A DNA stretch of 58,322 bases from Nostoc sp. S13 (lineage in GTDB: Bacteria > Cyanobacteriota > Cyanobacteriia > Cyanobacteriales > Nostocaceae): contig NZ_JAQYWQ010000032.1 in NCBI RefSeq assembly GCF_029379315.1, forward strand, positions 1 to 58,322. The letters are read 5' to 3'. Shown in pieces: positions 45,161 to 53,752 of this stretch. The notes beneath the pieces were generated by a model. That model was not told the origin of the DNA. It saw nothing but the letters and a program-made list of their open reading frames with translations, and searched no databases. Made by a program: the position numbers and the translations under genes. Position 1 is the first letter of the stretch. Every line of letters begins with the position of its first letter.

Positions 45161-45583
45161 TTACTCAGGGATAAGTGGACTTGATGGATCTAAAGAAGTT
45201 GTAAAAACAAAATAGATTACCCCAGTTCCGAGAATCATCACAGCGAGACTGAACAGCAATACCCATCGGTCTGTCGGTTCATAAGTATCTTCTTCGATAT
45301 CACGACGCACTGAGAAATAGTGTACCGTTGACAGCCACACCGTGATTAAACCCACCAGCGAAAAGACTAAACCTAACTTCCAGCCGTTACCAGGATGGGG
45401 TATCAAAGGTACTTGGAAAGCACGCAAACGCACAATCACGACACCAAAACCCAAAAGAGCGATCCCTGTCCGCATCCAAGCGAGGTAAGTACGCTCATTT
45501 GCCAAATGATCTCGAATTCGGGACGGATTTAGTCGTCCTGGCTTTTTTTTATCTTCTTCTGTAGGTTTCAATTTTAACTGCAT
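45161..45583 (-). CDS. DUF202/YidH-family membrane protein
   Basis: 140 residues if it starts at the ATG at 45583 (QLKLKPTEEDKKKPG); a longer frame to 45721 is possible but reads less well. The family signature RDHLANERTYLAWMRTGIALLGFGV is followed by three hydrophobic spans. DUF202 proteins are small inner-membrane proteins of unknown function. It converges on the methyltransferase gene with only 8 bp between stops. Confidence 0.85.
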   Translation of the reverse strand: MQLKLKPTEEDKKKPGRLNPSRIRDHLANERTYLAWMRTGIALLGFGVVIVRLRAFQVPLIPHPGNGWKLGLVFSLVGLITVWLSTVHYFSVRRDIEEDTYEPTDRWVLLFSLAVMILGTGVIYFVFTTSLDPSSPLIPE

Positions 45584-45753
45584 TAATAACACCCTTATCC
45601 CCAAAGCGACTCTTATCAAAAAAAGGCGGAGGTAATAGCAAATCTCCTTCCAGATGATTTGCACCCAGCGCAATATTTGCGCTAATGAAATATACCTCTT
45701 GTGATTGTACATTTTTTTCAAAATTTATTTTAATGCATATATCTAATAATTTT

Positions 45754-45886
45754 AGGACTTGCACAAGAACCCTCAAAAATTCCTATTCCTTCTCTACGAG
45801 ACGCTCCGCGAACATCTCCTTTGCATCTTTCTCTAACGAGATGCGCAAAGGACACGGTTCGCTGTTCATAATTTTGCGTGAGTCCT
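45754..45886. repeat. Palindromic element with AGGACTT ends
   Basis: AGGACTTGCACAA at 45754 and TTGCGTGAGTCCT ending at 45886 are imperfect inverted ends. Inside are TTCTCTACGAGACGCTCCGCGAAC and its partial inverse GGTTCGCTGTTCA. A matching end is seen after gltA (about 26869). Confidence 0.6.
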
Positions 45887-45898
45887 GAATTTATTTGT

Positions 45899-46190
45899 CT
45901 AGATGATGTCTTTACTTTCTCTAGCAGTTTCTACTTCATGAAAATGATCTATTGACCACTGACACAGTAGACAGAGTGGCTCAACTAAAGTTTCTCCCAG
46001 TGATGTCAATGAATACTCTACAGTAGGAGGATTAGTAGGATAGACTTTGCGCTTCACAAGACCATCTCTCTCTAAATCACGCAAAGTACGAGTTAGCATT
46101 CGTTGTGAAACGTCTCCAATTTCTCTATGCAACTCACCATAGCGTTTCGTACCTTGAGATAAAACGTAGATGTGCTCCCTAGTGAATAAT
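45899..46190 (-). pseudogene. HxlR-family regulator lacking its N-terminus
   Basis: The wing and C-terminal part of an HxlR winged helix is clear (GTKRYGELHREIGDVSQRMLTRTLRDLERDGL, then VEYSLTSLGETLV). The usual N-terminal segment with the Cys sensor and KWxxLIL helix is missing. Upstream, the frame runs into GTAATTCGTAATT-type repeat sequence without a good start. A short form could begin at ATG 46132 but would lack part of the DNA-binding fold. Probably inactivated by repeat expansion or deletion. Confidence 0.65.
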
Positions 46191-46408
46191 TCGTAATTCT
46201 TAATGACGCTCCTACGTCACTAACGCTGCGCTAACGTAATTCGTAATTGATTGTACAGAGCAAGTGTAAGTAAGAAGGTGTCATTAAGAAAACAGCCAAT
46301 ATCAAAGAGATTTTTCAACGGTACTTGTCCTGTTTTTTCTCTGAATATTGGCTATTACCCTATTTAAATTGAGAACAATCATTCAAAAATAGACTATGGA
46401 GTTCTATT

Positions 46409-47071
46409 TCAAGACTGATTATTAGGCGCATTCGGAACTCGTGTATTTATGAGAGCCTGCGATATATCTGGGATAAACCAGTTAGCCTCTTTGCCGGTGA
46501 TCACTTTCACAGTCGGAACATTCAATTCAATTGCAGCAGTATCTGAATTCGTCTTAATTACCAACTGAGTTCCATCAAGTATTTTGAGAGCAGTTGGGCC
46601 TGTCAATTTTTGACCTTGCCCATTCGGACTAGAAGCGAAATTTGCTACCTTGACATCATTCGCTAGATAGATGCCATCACAATCCCAGTTATTTTGAGTG
46701 GACTGACCATTAGCTAGAAAATACAGACCATTGTCGTATACGGCATCTTCATCGTCTTCATCATTTGCTCTTTTGCCGTATACTGCTATGGTATTACCTG
46801 TTTGGTTGTCGCATTGACCCCAGTTGATTCCCGTCTCTAAAGCATATTTTTGCAGTGTTAATTCTTCGGTTCTCTTTTGAATTTCTTCTGGTGTGAGACC
46901 TTCAACTTGAGTTTGAGTATCTTTTGTCTGAGACAGTTCCTTCAGAGCTTTAGTTACTTCGATATAGTCAGGGTTTTTGCTAAATTTTGGCCGATCAGCA
47001 AAAGAAGGTTGAGCAAAAGCTAGATTAGCGAAAATCATTAAGACAATTAGCAGAGATTTCCAGATTTTCAT
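46409..47071 (-). CDS. Exported protein of unknown function
   Basis: 220 residues from the ATG at 47071, which gives a clean signal peptide (MKIWKSLLIVLMIFANLAFA, cleavage near QPSFA). The mature part has a helical segment (IEVTKALKELSQT), an acidic run (ANDEDDEDAVYDNG) and two Cys residues that may form a disulfide (GQCDNQ and WDCDG). No domain recognised. It lies 80 bp downstream of the CadD-like gene on the same strand and may act with it, for example in metal binding in the periplasm (inference). Confidence 0.7.
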   Translation of the reverse strand: MKIWKSLLIVLMIFANLAFAQPSFADRPKFSKNPDYIEVTKALKELSQTKDTQTQVEGLTPEEIQKRTEELTLQKYALETGINWGQCDNQTGNTIAVYGKRANDEDDEDAVYDNGLYFLANGQSTQNNWDCDGIYLANDVKVANFASSPNGQGQKLTGPTALKILDGTQLVIKTNSDTAAIELNVPTVKVITGKEANWFIPDISQALINTRVPNAPNNQS

Positions 47072-47150
47072 GTTTTGACTCCTATTAATGGGTAATATAT
47101 TTTGCAATTTAGAATTGATTTTGCTCAGAAAATCCATGATACACCTGTTT

Positions 47151-47861
47151 TTAGATACTTAATTTTTTTTGTTCTTCACTCGACGACTGAGTATTGAAAC
47201 TTAAAATTAATGAAAATATATAACTAGAAACTACAGATAGAAGAGTCCAAATCCCATTTTCTGTGACAATAAATATACCTAGTCCAATCAATATACAAGG
47301 TACAAAAGTATTGCCATTCTCAGTTAAAAAGTTTGCGATCGCAGGCAAGTAGGTTAACTTATAAGCGGCATAACACCACACACCCACTAGCGAAAAGAAT
47401 ATACTTAGTATCACTAGCAGACTATCTAATTCCGAATTGGCAAACAGAGGTACGTAGACGCTAATATTATCACTACCATTGGCAAAGGCGATCGCAGCTA
47501 CATTGCATGTTTGCGGAGAGATAAAACTGGCAATTATAGAGGGACAAGCCGGCTCGGTTTCTTCTTCGACTGCCTCTGGGGCATCCTCTTCGCGTTTTAG
47601 TAAACTACTCATACCAATAATTATTGGCATTAAACCAAGTAGTCTAATCCAGTCCTGCGGTATGATTAGTCCACCGAAAAAACCGGGAAGGCTAGCAAGG
47701 ATCAATCCAGCAAAACCAAGATACTGACCAGCAAGGATGTGACCACTACGGAACGTTTTATTTATTTGCGAAAAAAGCAACGTCAGAATGACAATATCAT
47801 CGATGTTGGTGGCAGTAAATGCCGTAATCCCTGTGGTAATTGCAGTTACTAAATCGCTCAT
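47151..47861 (-). CDS. CadD-like cadmium-resistance/export membrane protein
   Basis: 236 residues with about five or six spans. The N-terminus ITAFTATNIDDIVILTLLFSQ is the family signature, with NIDD acidic residues in the membrane. A middle cytoplasmic loop is Glu-rich (EEDAPEAVEEETEP) and is followed by NVAAIAFANGSDNISVYVP, a second copy of the same motif type. The family (CadD/TMEM165-like) exports cations. It is divergent from a LysR regulator 350 bp away, which may control it. Confidence 0.85.
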   Translation of the reverse strand: MSDLVTAITTGITAFTATNIDDIVILTLLFSQINKTFRSGHILAGQYLGFAGLILASLPGFFGGLIIPQDWIRLLGLMPIIIGMSSLLKREEDAPEAVEEETEPACPSIIASFISPQTCNVAAIAFANGSDNISVYVPLFANSELDSLLVILSIFFSLVGVWCYAAYKLTYLPAIANFLTENGNTFVPCILIGLGIFIVTENGIWTLLSVVSSYIFSLILSFNTQSSSEEQKKLSI

Positions 47862-47883
47862 TTTTGGAAGTCCTTATTTTCAT

Positions 47884-47950
47884 GCTTGGGCATGGGGCAT
47901 GGGGCATTGGGCATTGGGCATGGGGCATGGGGCATTGGGCATGGGGCACT
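47884..47950. repeat. GGGCATGG/GGGCATTG tandem repeats
   Basis: About eight units of GGGCATG and GGGCATT type between the CadD-like gene and the LysR gene. The same unit occurs after gltA. A CTCTGGTAGAGAAG repeat follows. Confidence 0.8.
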
Positions 47951-48210
47951 TAGTACTGAGCGTTTCCGTTGGCGCAGCCTCTGGTAGAGAAGTATTGGGC
48001 ATTGGATACTTCCCCTTGCCCCCTTGTCTCCCTTGTCTCCCTCATCCCTTGCCTCCCTCATCCCTTGCTCTCTACTCGGCCGTTTAGGTCTGTGCGAAGC
48101 CTTGATTTATACTTTAGTCAAAGTAACCGATAGAATCAAATGCTTTTGTTTGTCAGAATGATAAATGAAAGTGATTAAAATTTGGACAGCAAGTTACAGG
48201 GATACCATAA

Positions 48211-49203
48211 ATGGCAGGAATGACGCTTGAACAGCTAAAAATCTTTCAGGCTGTGGCGCAGCACTTACACTTTACTCGCGCAGCAGAGGAGCTTTATATT
48301 ACACAACCTGCCGTCAGCGCAGCAATCCACAACTTAGAACAAGAATATGGTGTGAAACTATTCCATCGGATTGGTCGCCATATCGAGATTGCTGAGGCTG
48401 GTAAATTATTGCAAGTGGAAGCACAGAAAATTCTCGATCAAGTTTCCTTGACCGAAAGGGGATTGCGAGAATTGAACAATCTGCAACGAGGTGAATTGAA
48501 ATTAGGGTCGAGTCTGACAATTGGTAACTACTGGCTACCAAGTAAGATTAGTGAGTTTAAGAGCCAATATCCCGGTATCCAAATTAATTGTAGCCTTGCC
48601 AATACAGAAGAGATTTGTGTAGGAACGGCGACAGGACAGTTTGATTTAGGCTTGGTAGAAGGAGATGTGAAGCCAGCGCTTCAGAATACTCTGGAGTACG
48701 AAATAGTGGGGAGCGATCGCTTACAAATTGTAGTAGGTCAAAAACACCCTTGGTTTGAGTGGGGAGAAATTGACTTAAGCCAATTGACTCAAACCCTTTG
48801 GGTGATGCGAGAACCAGGTTCTGGAACCCAGCAAAGGTTTGAGGAAGCCCTACAAAATTGGGGAATCGATCTCAGTGAACTGGATGTAATTTTAGTGTTC
48901 AACAGTGGAGAAATGACAAAAGCAGCGATCGAAGATGGTGTCGGTGCAATTGGAATTTCTGAGTTGATGGTAAAAAAAGAAATCCAGTTGGGAACTCTGC
49001 GGGCAATTCGAGTTATTGATAACAGAGAAAGCAAAGGTGCGATGCCTACGGCGGGCTACGCCTACGCAGAAATAGTTCGACCTTTTTTCAAACTCAAGCA
49101 TCGTCAGCGTTTTCAAACTGCTCTTTCCAAAGTCTTTGAACAAATGTTGATATCGTCTATGTCAGATAGCTCACATCAACACCGATCAAAATCAGTTATT
49201 TAA
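48211..49203 (+). CDS. LysR-family transcriptional regulator with a repeat-encoded insert
   Basis: 330 residues. The winged HTH is at residues 1-65 (MTLEQLKIFQAVAQHLHFTRAA, TQPAVSAAIHNLEQEYGVKLFHR). The effector domain shows LKLGSSLTIGNYWLP, IEDGVGAIGISELMV and a normal end. Residues about 277-287 (AMPTAGYAYAE) are encoded by a 30-bp small dispersed repeat (49039-49068), where relatives have none. The target may be the divergent CadD-like gene. The effector is unknown. Confidence 0.9.
   Translation: MAGMTLEQLKIFQAVAQHLHFTRAAEELYITQPAVSAAIHNLEQEYGVKLFHRIGRHIEIAEAGKLLQVEAQKILDQVSLTERGLRELNNLQRGELKLGSSLTIGNYWLPSKISEFKSQYPGIQINCSLANTEEICVGTATGQFDLGLVEGDVKPALQNTLEYEIVGSDRLQIVVGQKHPWFEWGEIDLSQLTQTLWVMREPGSGTQQRFEEALQNWGIDLSELDVILVFNSGEMTKAAIEDGVGAIGISELMVKKEIQLGTLRAIRVIDNRESKGAMPTAGYAYAEIVRPFFKLKHRQRFQTALSKVFEQMLISSMSDSSHQHRSKSVI
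49039..49068. repeat. 30-bp small dispersed repeat inside the LysR gene
   Basis: GCGATGCCTACGGCGGGCTA plus CGCCTACGCA. It is 30 bp long, so it adds 10 codons without a frameshift. It matches the intergenic copy at 30994-31023 in 28 of 30 positions. Confidence 0.75.
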
Positions 49204-49256
49204 AACAACCTAAGTCCAACAGCTCATGTACTAACCGCCTAATTAGCTTTATAAAG

Positions 49257-49346
49257 AAACCTCTAAAAGGTTTTACTACGCAAAACCGTCCCTCTCCGAC
49301 TCGGAGAGGGACAGACTTGAACGAAAGTTCAAAGCTCTTAGAGGTT
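49257..49346. repeat. Palindromic element with AAACCTCTAA ends
   Basis: AAACCTCTAAAAG at 49257 and CTCTTAGAGGTTT ending at 49346 are inverted. The centre is a perfect 12-bp stem, GTCCCTCTCCGA-C-TCGGAGAGGGAC (49288-49312). It lies downstream of the LysR gene and could also act as a terminator. Confidence 0.65.
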
Positions 49347-49404
49347 TGGCGAACTCAGGTTAAAGTAATACCTTCGCCAATTTAATCTGAATCCCCAATC
49401 CCTT

Positions 49405-49773
49405 TCACATCTTCCGCATATTTCTACTGATGGGGTCAAAACCTCTAGAAAACCGAGTACTTTCATCGTAGTAAGCGCCAGTCAGATTCGCTCCATACAA
49501 CTTGGCATAATTGAGTTTGGCTCCCCGGAGATTTGCTTCGTTCAGTTTGACACCGCTCAAATTAGCTCTGGTCAAGTTCGCTGTGGCTAAGTTAGCTCCA
49601 GTCAAATCTGCTCCCCAGAGTTTAGCTTTAGCTAGGTTAGCTCCACTCAAATCTGCTCCCCATAAATTAATTCCAGGCAAATAGGCTCCAATCAGCTTGT
49701 ACCGACTCAAGTTGAGGGCTGGAAAATATCTTTCCCCGGCGGCAAAACGCCGTTTTAATTCCTCAGCATTCAT
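49405..49773 (-). CDS. Pentapeptide-repeat protein
   Basis: 122 residues. From residue 20 to about 105 it is made of A(D/N)LxX pentapeptides (GANLAKAKLWGADLTGANLA and similar), about 15 repeats that form a right-handed quadrilateral beta-helix. The first residues (MNAEELKRRFAAGERYF) cap the helix. Function unknown; some relatives mimic DNA, others are structural. Its start overlaps the end of the next gene upstream by 11 bp. Confidence 0.9.
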   Translation of the reverse strand: MNAEELKRRFAAGERYFPALNLSRYKLIGAYLPGINLWGADLSGANLAKAKLWGADLTGANLATANLTRANLSGVKLNEANLRGAKLNYAKLYGANLTGAYYDESTRFSRGFDPISRNMRKM

Positions 49774-50086
49774 GCGTCGCGTTAACCTTCCTTAGCAATA
49801 CAGAAGTTATTTGTTCCCATTCCTGGCTTAGTTCTCCTAAAAACTCTGGCTGACCACTGCGTTGATACCAGAAACGGGCATTGTACAAATCGCCTTCTTT
49901 GCGGTGCAGGTAAGCATGAACCCAGGCACTATCGGCATCGCTGGCATTTCCAAGTATTTCATGAGCTTTGTTCCAATCACCCTTCTTGTCATACCACATT
50001 GCTTGCAGCCCTTTTGGCAGTGTCTCAGGACATGGGCGCTGCCTTTCGATCAATTGCAGGAATTCGTCTGTATTCACGATCGCCAC
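49763..50086 (-). CDS. Small TPR-like hypothetical protein
   Basis: 107 residues. Two helix pairs recall TPR/Sel1 repeats: LQAMWYDKKGDWNKAHEIL and AYLHRKEGDLYNARFWYQRSG. It overlaps the pentapeptide-repeat gene by 11 bp, so the two are probably translated together. Function not known. Confidence 0.7.
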   Translation of the reverse strand: MAIVNTDEFLQLIERQRPCPETLPKGLQAMWYDKKGDWNKAHEILGNASDADSAWVHAYLHRKEGDLYNARFWYQRSGQPEFLGELSQEWEQITSVLLRKVNATHEC

Positions 50087-50195
50087 CCAACAAGAATTAA
50101 ACTTCTATTTCTAAGATACTTCTTAGCTTGAGGTTAAGGGGAGTAGGGGAGCAGGGAAGAAATAACCAATGTCCAATGCTCAATCCCTTTCACAC

Positions 50196-50771
50196 CTACT
50201 TAACTAGAATAAGTTCAAACTCGAAAGTACTGATCAAACGGTCATCAATATAAACTTCTATTCTATGCTTACCAACCGGATCGCCAGGAGCGATCGTCCA
50301 AAAATTCTCAATCACACCGTTTGGAGTCGACTGTGTGCGCCGTGTCACAGATGTAGTGCCGTCTGCTGATATTGAGAAGTCTTCACCGTTATCTGTACCC
50401 CAAGTTTCTGGAGGTTTTGGTAAATGCAAGACTTCGCGCCATTTAACTTCACCTTGGTAGTCTTTGAGTTTAATTCGCCATCCGTAAGCGGTTCCTTCCT
50501 GAAGTGGCACTCTTGTTGTCTGGAAAATGGTAACGTTACCTTTGGAGTCAACTCTCTTCAGCCCGAACTCGGTGTTAATAACAGTAATCTGTTTTGTATT
50601 GGTTGGCGCAGGAAATGATATAGGATTTTCTACCGAAACAGAAGTAGCGTTGATTGGCTCAGAACCTATGACCCCAGATATTAGCGAAGAAGCTAGCACA
50701 GCAGCAGCCCAAATTCTCATTAGTATGGTTTTCCTGTCAGACTTTTGGTACTTATTCAAGTAATCTGACAT
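50196..50771 (-). CDS. Secreted beta-rich protein of unknown function
   Basis: 191 residues (174 if it starts at the internal Met before RIWAAAVLASSL). The N-terminus has a signal-peptide-like hydrophobic stretch. The mature part is beta-rich and ends in GDPVGKHRIEVYIDDRLISTFEFEL, a fold like periplasmic carbohydrate- or protein-binding sandwich domains. No family assigned; no close operon partner. Confidence 0.65.
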   Translation of the reverse strand: MSDYLNKYQKSDRKTILMRIWAAAVLASSLISGVIGSEPINATSVSVENPISFPAPTNTKQITVINTEFGLKRVDSKGNVTIFQTTRVPLQEGTAYGWRIKLKDYQGEVKWREVLHLPKPPETWGTDNGEDFSISADGTTSVTRRTQSTPNGVIENFWTIAPGDPVGKHRIEVYIDDRLISTFEFELILVK

Positions 50772-50849
50772 GTTTTCCGGGTCAACGTTACCTATGGTTG
50801 GACAAAGACGAAATTGCTTTTAGGAATCTGGTGGATTTGGACTCGGACT

Positions 50850-50879
50850 TACGTAGGTGTAGCCTGCCGCAGGCATCGC
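50850..50879. repeat. Small dispersed repeat, GTAGGTGTAGCC...GGCATCGC
   Basis: A 30-bp copy of the family seen at 30994-31023 and 49039-49068, in the spacer between the secreted protein gene and the nuclease-like gene. Confidence 0.6.
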
Positions 50880-50940
50880 TCAACAAATTCTCCAAGGTTA
50901 TGGGGGCAAATCACCCTAAAAAGTATATTTTGGTCAAAAC

Positions 50941-51537
50941 TCAACCTTTCAAATTAACCTTCTCCTCAAACTTTGATCCATCTTGATGAGATAAAAATTT
51001 TTCACTACTGTGATAACTTCTTCGCCATTTTTCGAGATGATCTATAGATATTGATTTAGATGTGACATTCACACCATTTCCTCGCCAAGCAACTTCTGAA
51101 TCTGTTGTGAAAACCCCGCACTCTAATTGATCTAGCCTCATATTCCAATATTGACTAAATCGACCTTTTAAAGTAATAACTTGCTCAAATACCTTGTTTC
51201 TGTGTTTATTTCTTCTTTTTCTTTCTGTCGCTCCTGTTGCTTCTGTATCAATAAACTTAGTTTCAATTAAAAACAGACTACCTTTAAAAGTCAGGTAGAC
51301 AAAATCACACTTCCCTAAATCTGTATAATCTGAAATTGGAGATTTTTCAAATAACAGTAATTCAGCGCACGAGGGAAACAAGTCTTTAATATTCAGAAAT
51401 AAATAAGCTTGCAATAGAAGTTCCTTATCATAAGGAAACAAGATCACTCCTTCAAAAAATTTCTGAATGTCCTCCTGAGTTTGGGGTTGAATATTTTTAC
51501 AGTACGAAACAAATTTATGTAGCTCGTTCACGATCAT
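50941..51537 (-). CDS. Orphan protein with a PD-(D/E)XK nuclease-like motif
   Basis: 198 residues from the ATG at 51537 (TAGGAAC ribosome binding site; the longer frame upstream is rejected). KCDFVYLTFKGSLFLIETKF gives the pattern Asp, beta-hairpin, Glu-x-Lys of PD-(D/E)XK enzymes. A basic patch (TERKRRNKHRNKVFEQ) and an all-helical N-terminus (ELHKFVSYCKNIQPQTQEDIQKFF) could contact nucleic acid. There is no methyltransferase or helicase neighbour. It may be a degenerate restriction enzyme, a repair nuclease or an unrelated fold; motif evidence only. Confidence 0.55.
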   Translation of the reverse strand: MIVNELHKFVSYCKNIQPQTQEDIQKFFEGVILFPYDKELLLQAYLFLNIKDLFPSCAELLLFEKSPISDYTDLGKCDFVYLTFKGSLFLIETKFIDTEATGATERKRRNKHRNKVFEQVITLKGRFSQYWNMRLDQLECGVFTTDSEVAWRGNGVNVTSKSISIDHLEKWRRSYHSSEKFLSHQDGSKFEEKVNLKG

Positions 51538-51740
51538 CAAGTTCCTAACTCCTTCCCCCGGTCGCAGCCTCAAGGGTATTAGCATAAAAAGATACCACTC
51601 CCTCAAGGAAAATATCATCCGCATAAGTAACTAAAAAAACTATCCTAATTCTGAATAATTAAGGCAATTTACTGTTGACAGTTCAGCAAAACTAATTCTT
51701 AATTTACCTTACAGTATTAGTGGATTTTTTACTTCTGGTC

Positions 51741-53093
51741 TCAGCTACTAGTCAGCGATTTTATATGAGCAGTAAAACTGGCGTTTTGCAAAGCTTGAAC
51801 AGTTATTCTAGAATCTTGTACGCAAAATTGCCAACCCAAGCGAACAAGTTTACGAGAATTTTCAGTTTGGATAATTCCGATGACTGGCATTTTTGCCTTT
51901 TCTTTGTCTCCTGACTGTTCTTGCAAAATTGTTTTCAAGCGATGTAGGTAATCGATATTATTTGCTTGCTGGGGATTTAACTCGACCATCACCATTTGTA
52001 CTGTTTCCACTGGTTCTGCATCTTCAAGGATAAATTGAGTTTGTTCGTCGCGTCTATCTACTTTTCCCCAAATAATCAATCTGGTATCAACTTGGAGTAG
52101 GGAACTAATACGTTCATAGGTTTTAGGAAAGACTACAGCTTCTGTTTGTGTAGTTAGGTCTTCTATTTGCAAAATTGCCATCTGATCGCCTTTTTTAGTA
52201 ACCACTTTTTTCACGTTATTCAACATCACAACTGCACAAAGCCTTATTTCTTCTTTTTGTTCTCCCAGTTGCGAGAGGTTAATTGGCGTCAAAAGTGGTG
52301 CTATTTGCCGTAAGGATTTCAGTGGATGATCTGATACATAAAAGCCTAATAATTCTTTCTCCATCTGCAACTTTTTCTGTGGAGGCAAATCCATCACAGG
52401 TTGAGATTTAGGAACAGTTTCAAAGGCATTATTTGCTCTTTTATTCTGAGTTGAAGAAAATCCGTCGCCTAATAAATCCAAAAGATTCCCTTGACCACTA
52501 GCTCTGTCTTTAGCGCGAGATTGTGCCCAATCATACACTAATTCTAAGTCGTTAATTAACTGTTGCCGGTTGCGTTCAATTTTGTCAAAAGCTCCACAGT
52601 AAATCAGTGATTCTAGAGTCCGGCGGTTAACAGCACGTAAATCGACGCGATCGCAAAAATCAGCGAGGGATTTAAACTCTCCTGTCTCACTTCTCGCCTC
52701 CAAAATACAGACGATCGCATTCTGTCCCACGTTACGCACCGCCGAAAATCCAAACAGAATCTTTCCCGCTATCGGCGTAAAATCAACACCAGAACGATTA
52801 ATATCTGGCGGATCTATCGAAATCCCCATATTTGTACAGTTAGTAATATATCTCTGTACCTTATCGGTATCGCCACTGTTAGCCGTTAACAGTGCCGCCA
52901 TATATTCCAATGGATAATTAGCTTTTAAATATGCTGTTTGATAAGTTACATAACCATAGGCAGTCGAATGGGATTTATTGAAACAATTGGAAGCTATTAA
53001 GCCATTTTTGATCGCAAAATTATGATCACGCTCAACCCCAATGTCATAGACATTTTGTTTGCCTAAATATTTACGTGTCGCTATTTTGATCAT
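51741..53093 (-). CDS. dnaE: DNA polymerase III alpha subunit, C-terminal half, with split-intein C fragment
   Basis: 450 residues. Residues 1-36 are the C-terminal fragment of the naturally split DnaE intein (MIKIATRKYLGKQNVYDIGV, then ERDHNF in block F, ending GLIASN). The C-extein starts CFNKSHSTAYGYVTYQTAYL. The Asn36-Cys37 junction needed for trans-splicing is intact. The matching half (dnaE-N with the intein N fragment) must lie elsewhere in the genome. Protein trans-splicing joins them to full-length DnaE, the replicative polymerase. After the intein come the helix-hairpin-helix region and the OB-fold (ICAVVMLNNVKKVVTKKGD-like). The fragment resembles the N. punctiforme one, with changes at positions 28 and 32. 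Confidence 0.96.
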   Translation of the reverse strand: MIKIATRKYLGKQNVYDIGVERDHNFAIKNGLIASNCFNKSHSTAYGYVTYQTAYLKANYPLEYMAALLTANSGDTDKVQRYITNCTNMGISIDPPDINRSGVDFTPIAGKILFGFSAVRNVGQNAIVCILEARSETGEFKSLADFCDRVDLRAVNRRTLESLIYCGAFDKIERNRQQLINDLELVYDWAQSRAKDRASGQGNLLDLLGDGFSSTQNKRANNAFETVPKSQPVMDLPPQKKLQMEKELLGFYVSDHPLKSLRQIAPLLTPINLSQLGEQKEEIRLCAVVMLNNVKKVVTKKGDQMAILQIEDLTTQTEAVVFPKTYERISSLLQVDTRLIIWGKVDRRDEQTQFILEDAEPVETVQMVMVELNPQQANNIDYLHRLKTILQEQSGDKEKAKMPVIGIIQTENSRKLVRLGWQFCVQDSRITVQALQNASFTAHIKSLTSS

Positions 53094-53362
53094 CTTAACC
53101 TACCCCGGAAAAAAAAAATTGTAAAATTAATTAATTCATAAATCCATGACAATTGTAGTTGTATTAATACTTATAATACAAAATTCTCTCACTAGAAAAC
53201 ACTGCTACACTCTTACACAAAAGTAGCCCAAATATATCAAAATTTTGGCAAACTATTAACTAGACAGTTAATAGCTATATAATTGCTGCTTTTAGAGGTT
53301 ATTAAACATATTCCAATACATTAGACATCTCCAGAAATTAAATATGGGTTATCTAGAACCCT

Positions 53363-53392
53363 TGTAGAGACGCGAAATTTCGCGTCTCTACA
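53363..53392. repeat. 30-bp perfect palindrome (TGTAGAGACGCGAAA...)
   Basis: TGTAGAGACGCGAAATTTCGCGTCTCTACA reads the same on both strands and is followed by TTCTTTTTT. It can act as a hairpin. The sequence resembles the palindrome after the M4 gene (4070-4089) and is probably a dispersed repeat. Confidence 0.75.
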
Positions 53393-53464
53393 TTCTTTTT
53401 TGGAGATGTCTATAGTAATGCGCTTAGTCAGATGACTGGGGAGTGGGGAAGAAGCAGGGGAACT

Positions 53465-53638
53465 CTTAGAGGATGTTTGTCAAGTATCAAAGTATACTAA
53501 AAAGCTCAGCTTCCATTCCTCTAAGAGAAAGGCCAAGAGGCTTTGAAACCTCCATACTCCCTTGTGGAGAAGGGAGTATGGGGGTTAGATTTACGAGCTT
53601 TTGGTGTTAGCAATAATACTTTTAAAACATCCTCTTAG
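53465..53638. mobile_element. Palindromic element with CTTAGAGGATGTTT ends
   Basis: CTTAGAGGATGTTT at 53465 and AAACATCCTCTTAG ending at 53638 are perfect 14-bp inverted ends. Inside is CCATACTCCCT...AGGGAGTATGG, a further hairpin. The length is 174 bp, with no gene. Related copies are at 18055-18101 and 40601-40738. Confidence 0.7.
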
Positions 53639-53752
53639 CTGGGGAGAAAAGTTTTCCCTTCTGCACCCCGCCCGCCCCTCTGCCTCTTTCCAATGCCCAA
53701 TGCGTCAGTTACTATCGTTGAAAAGCAACTCAGTATAAGAGGGTGTCGGTAG

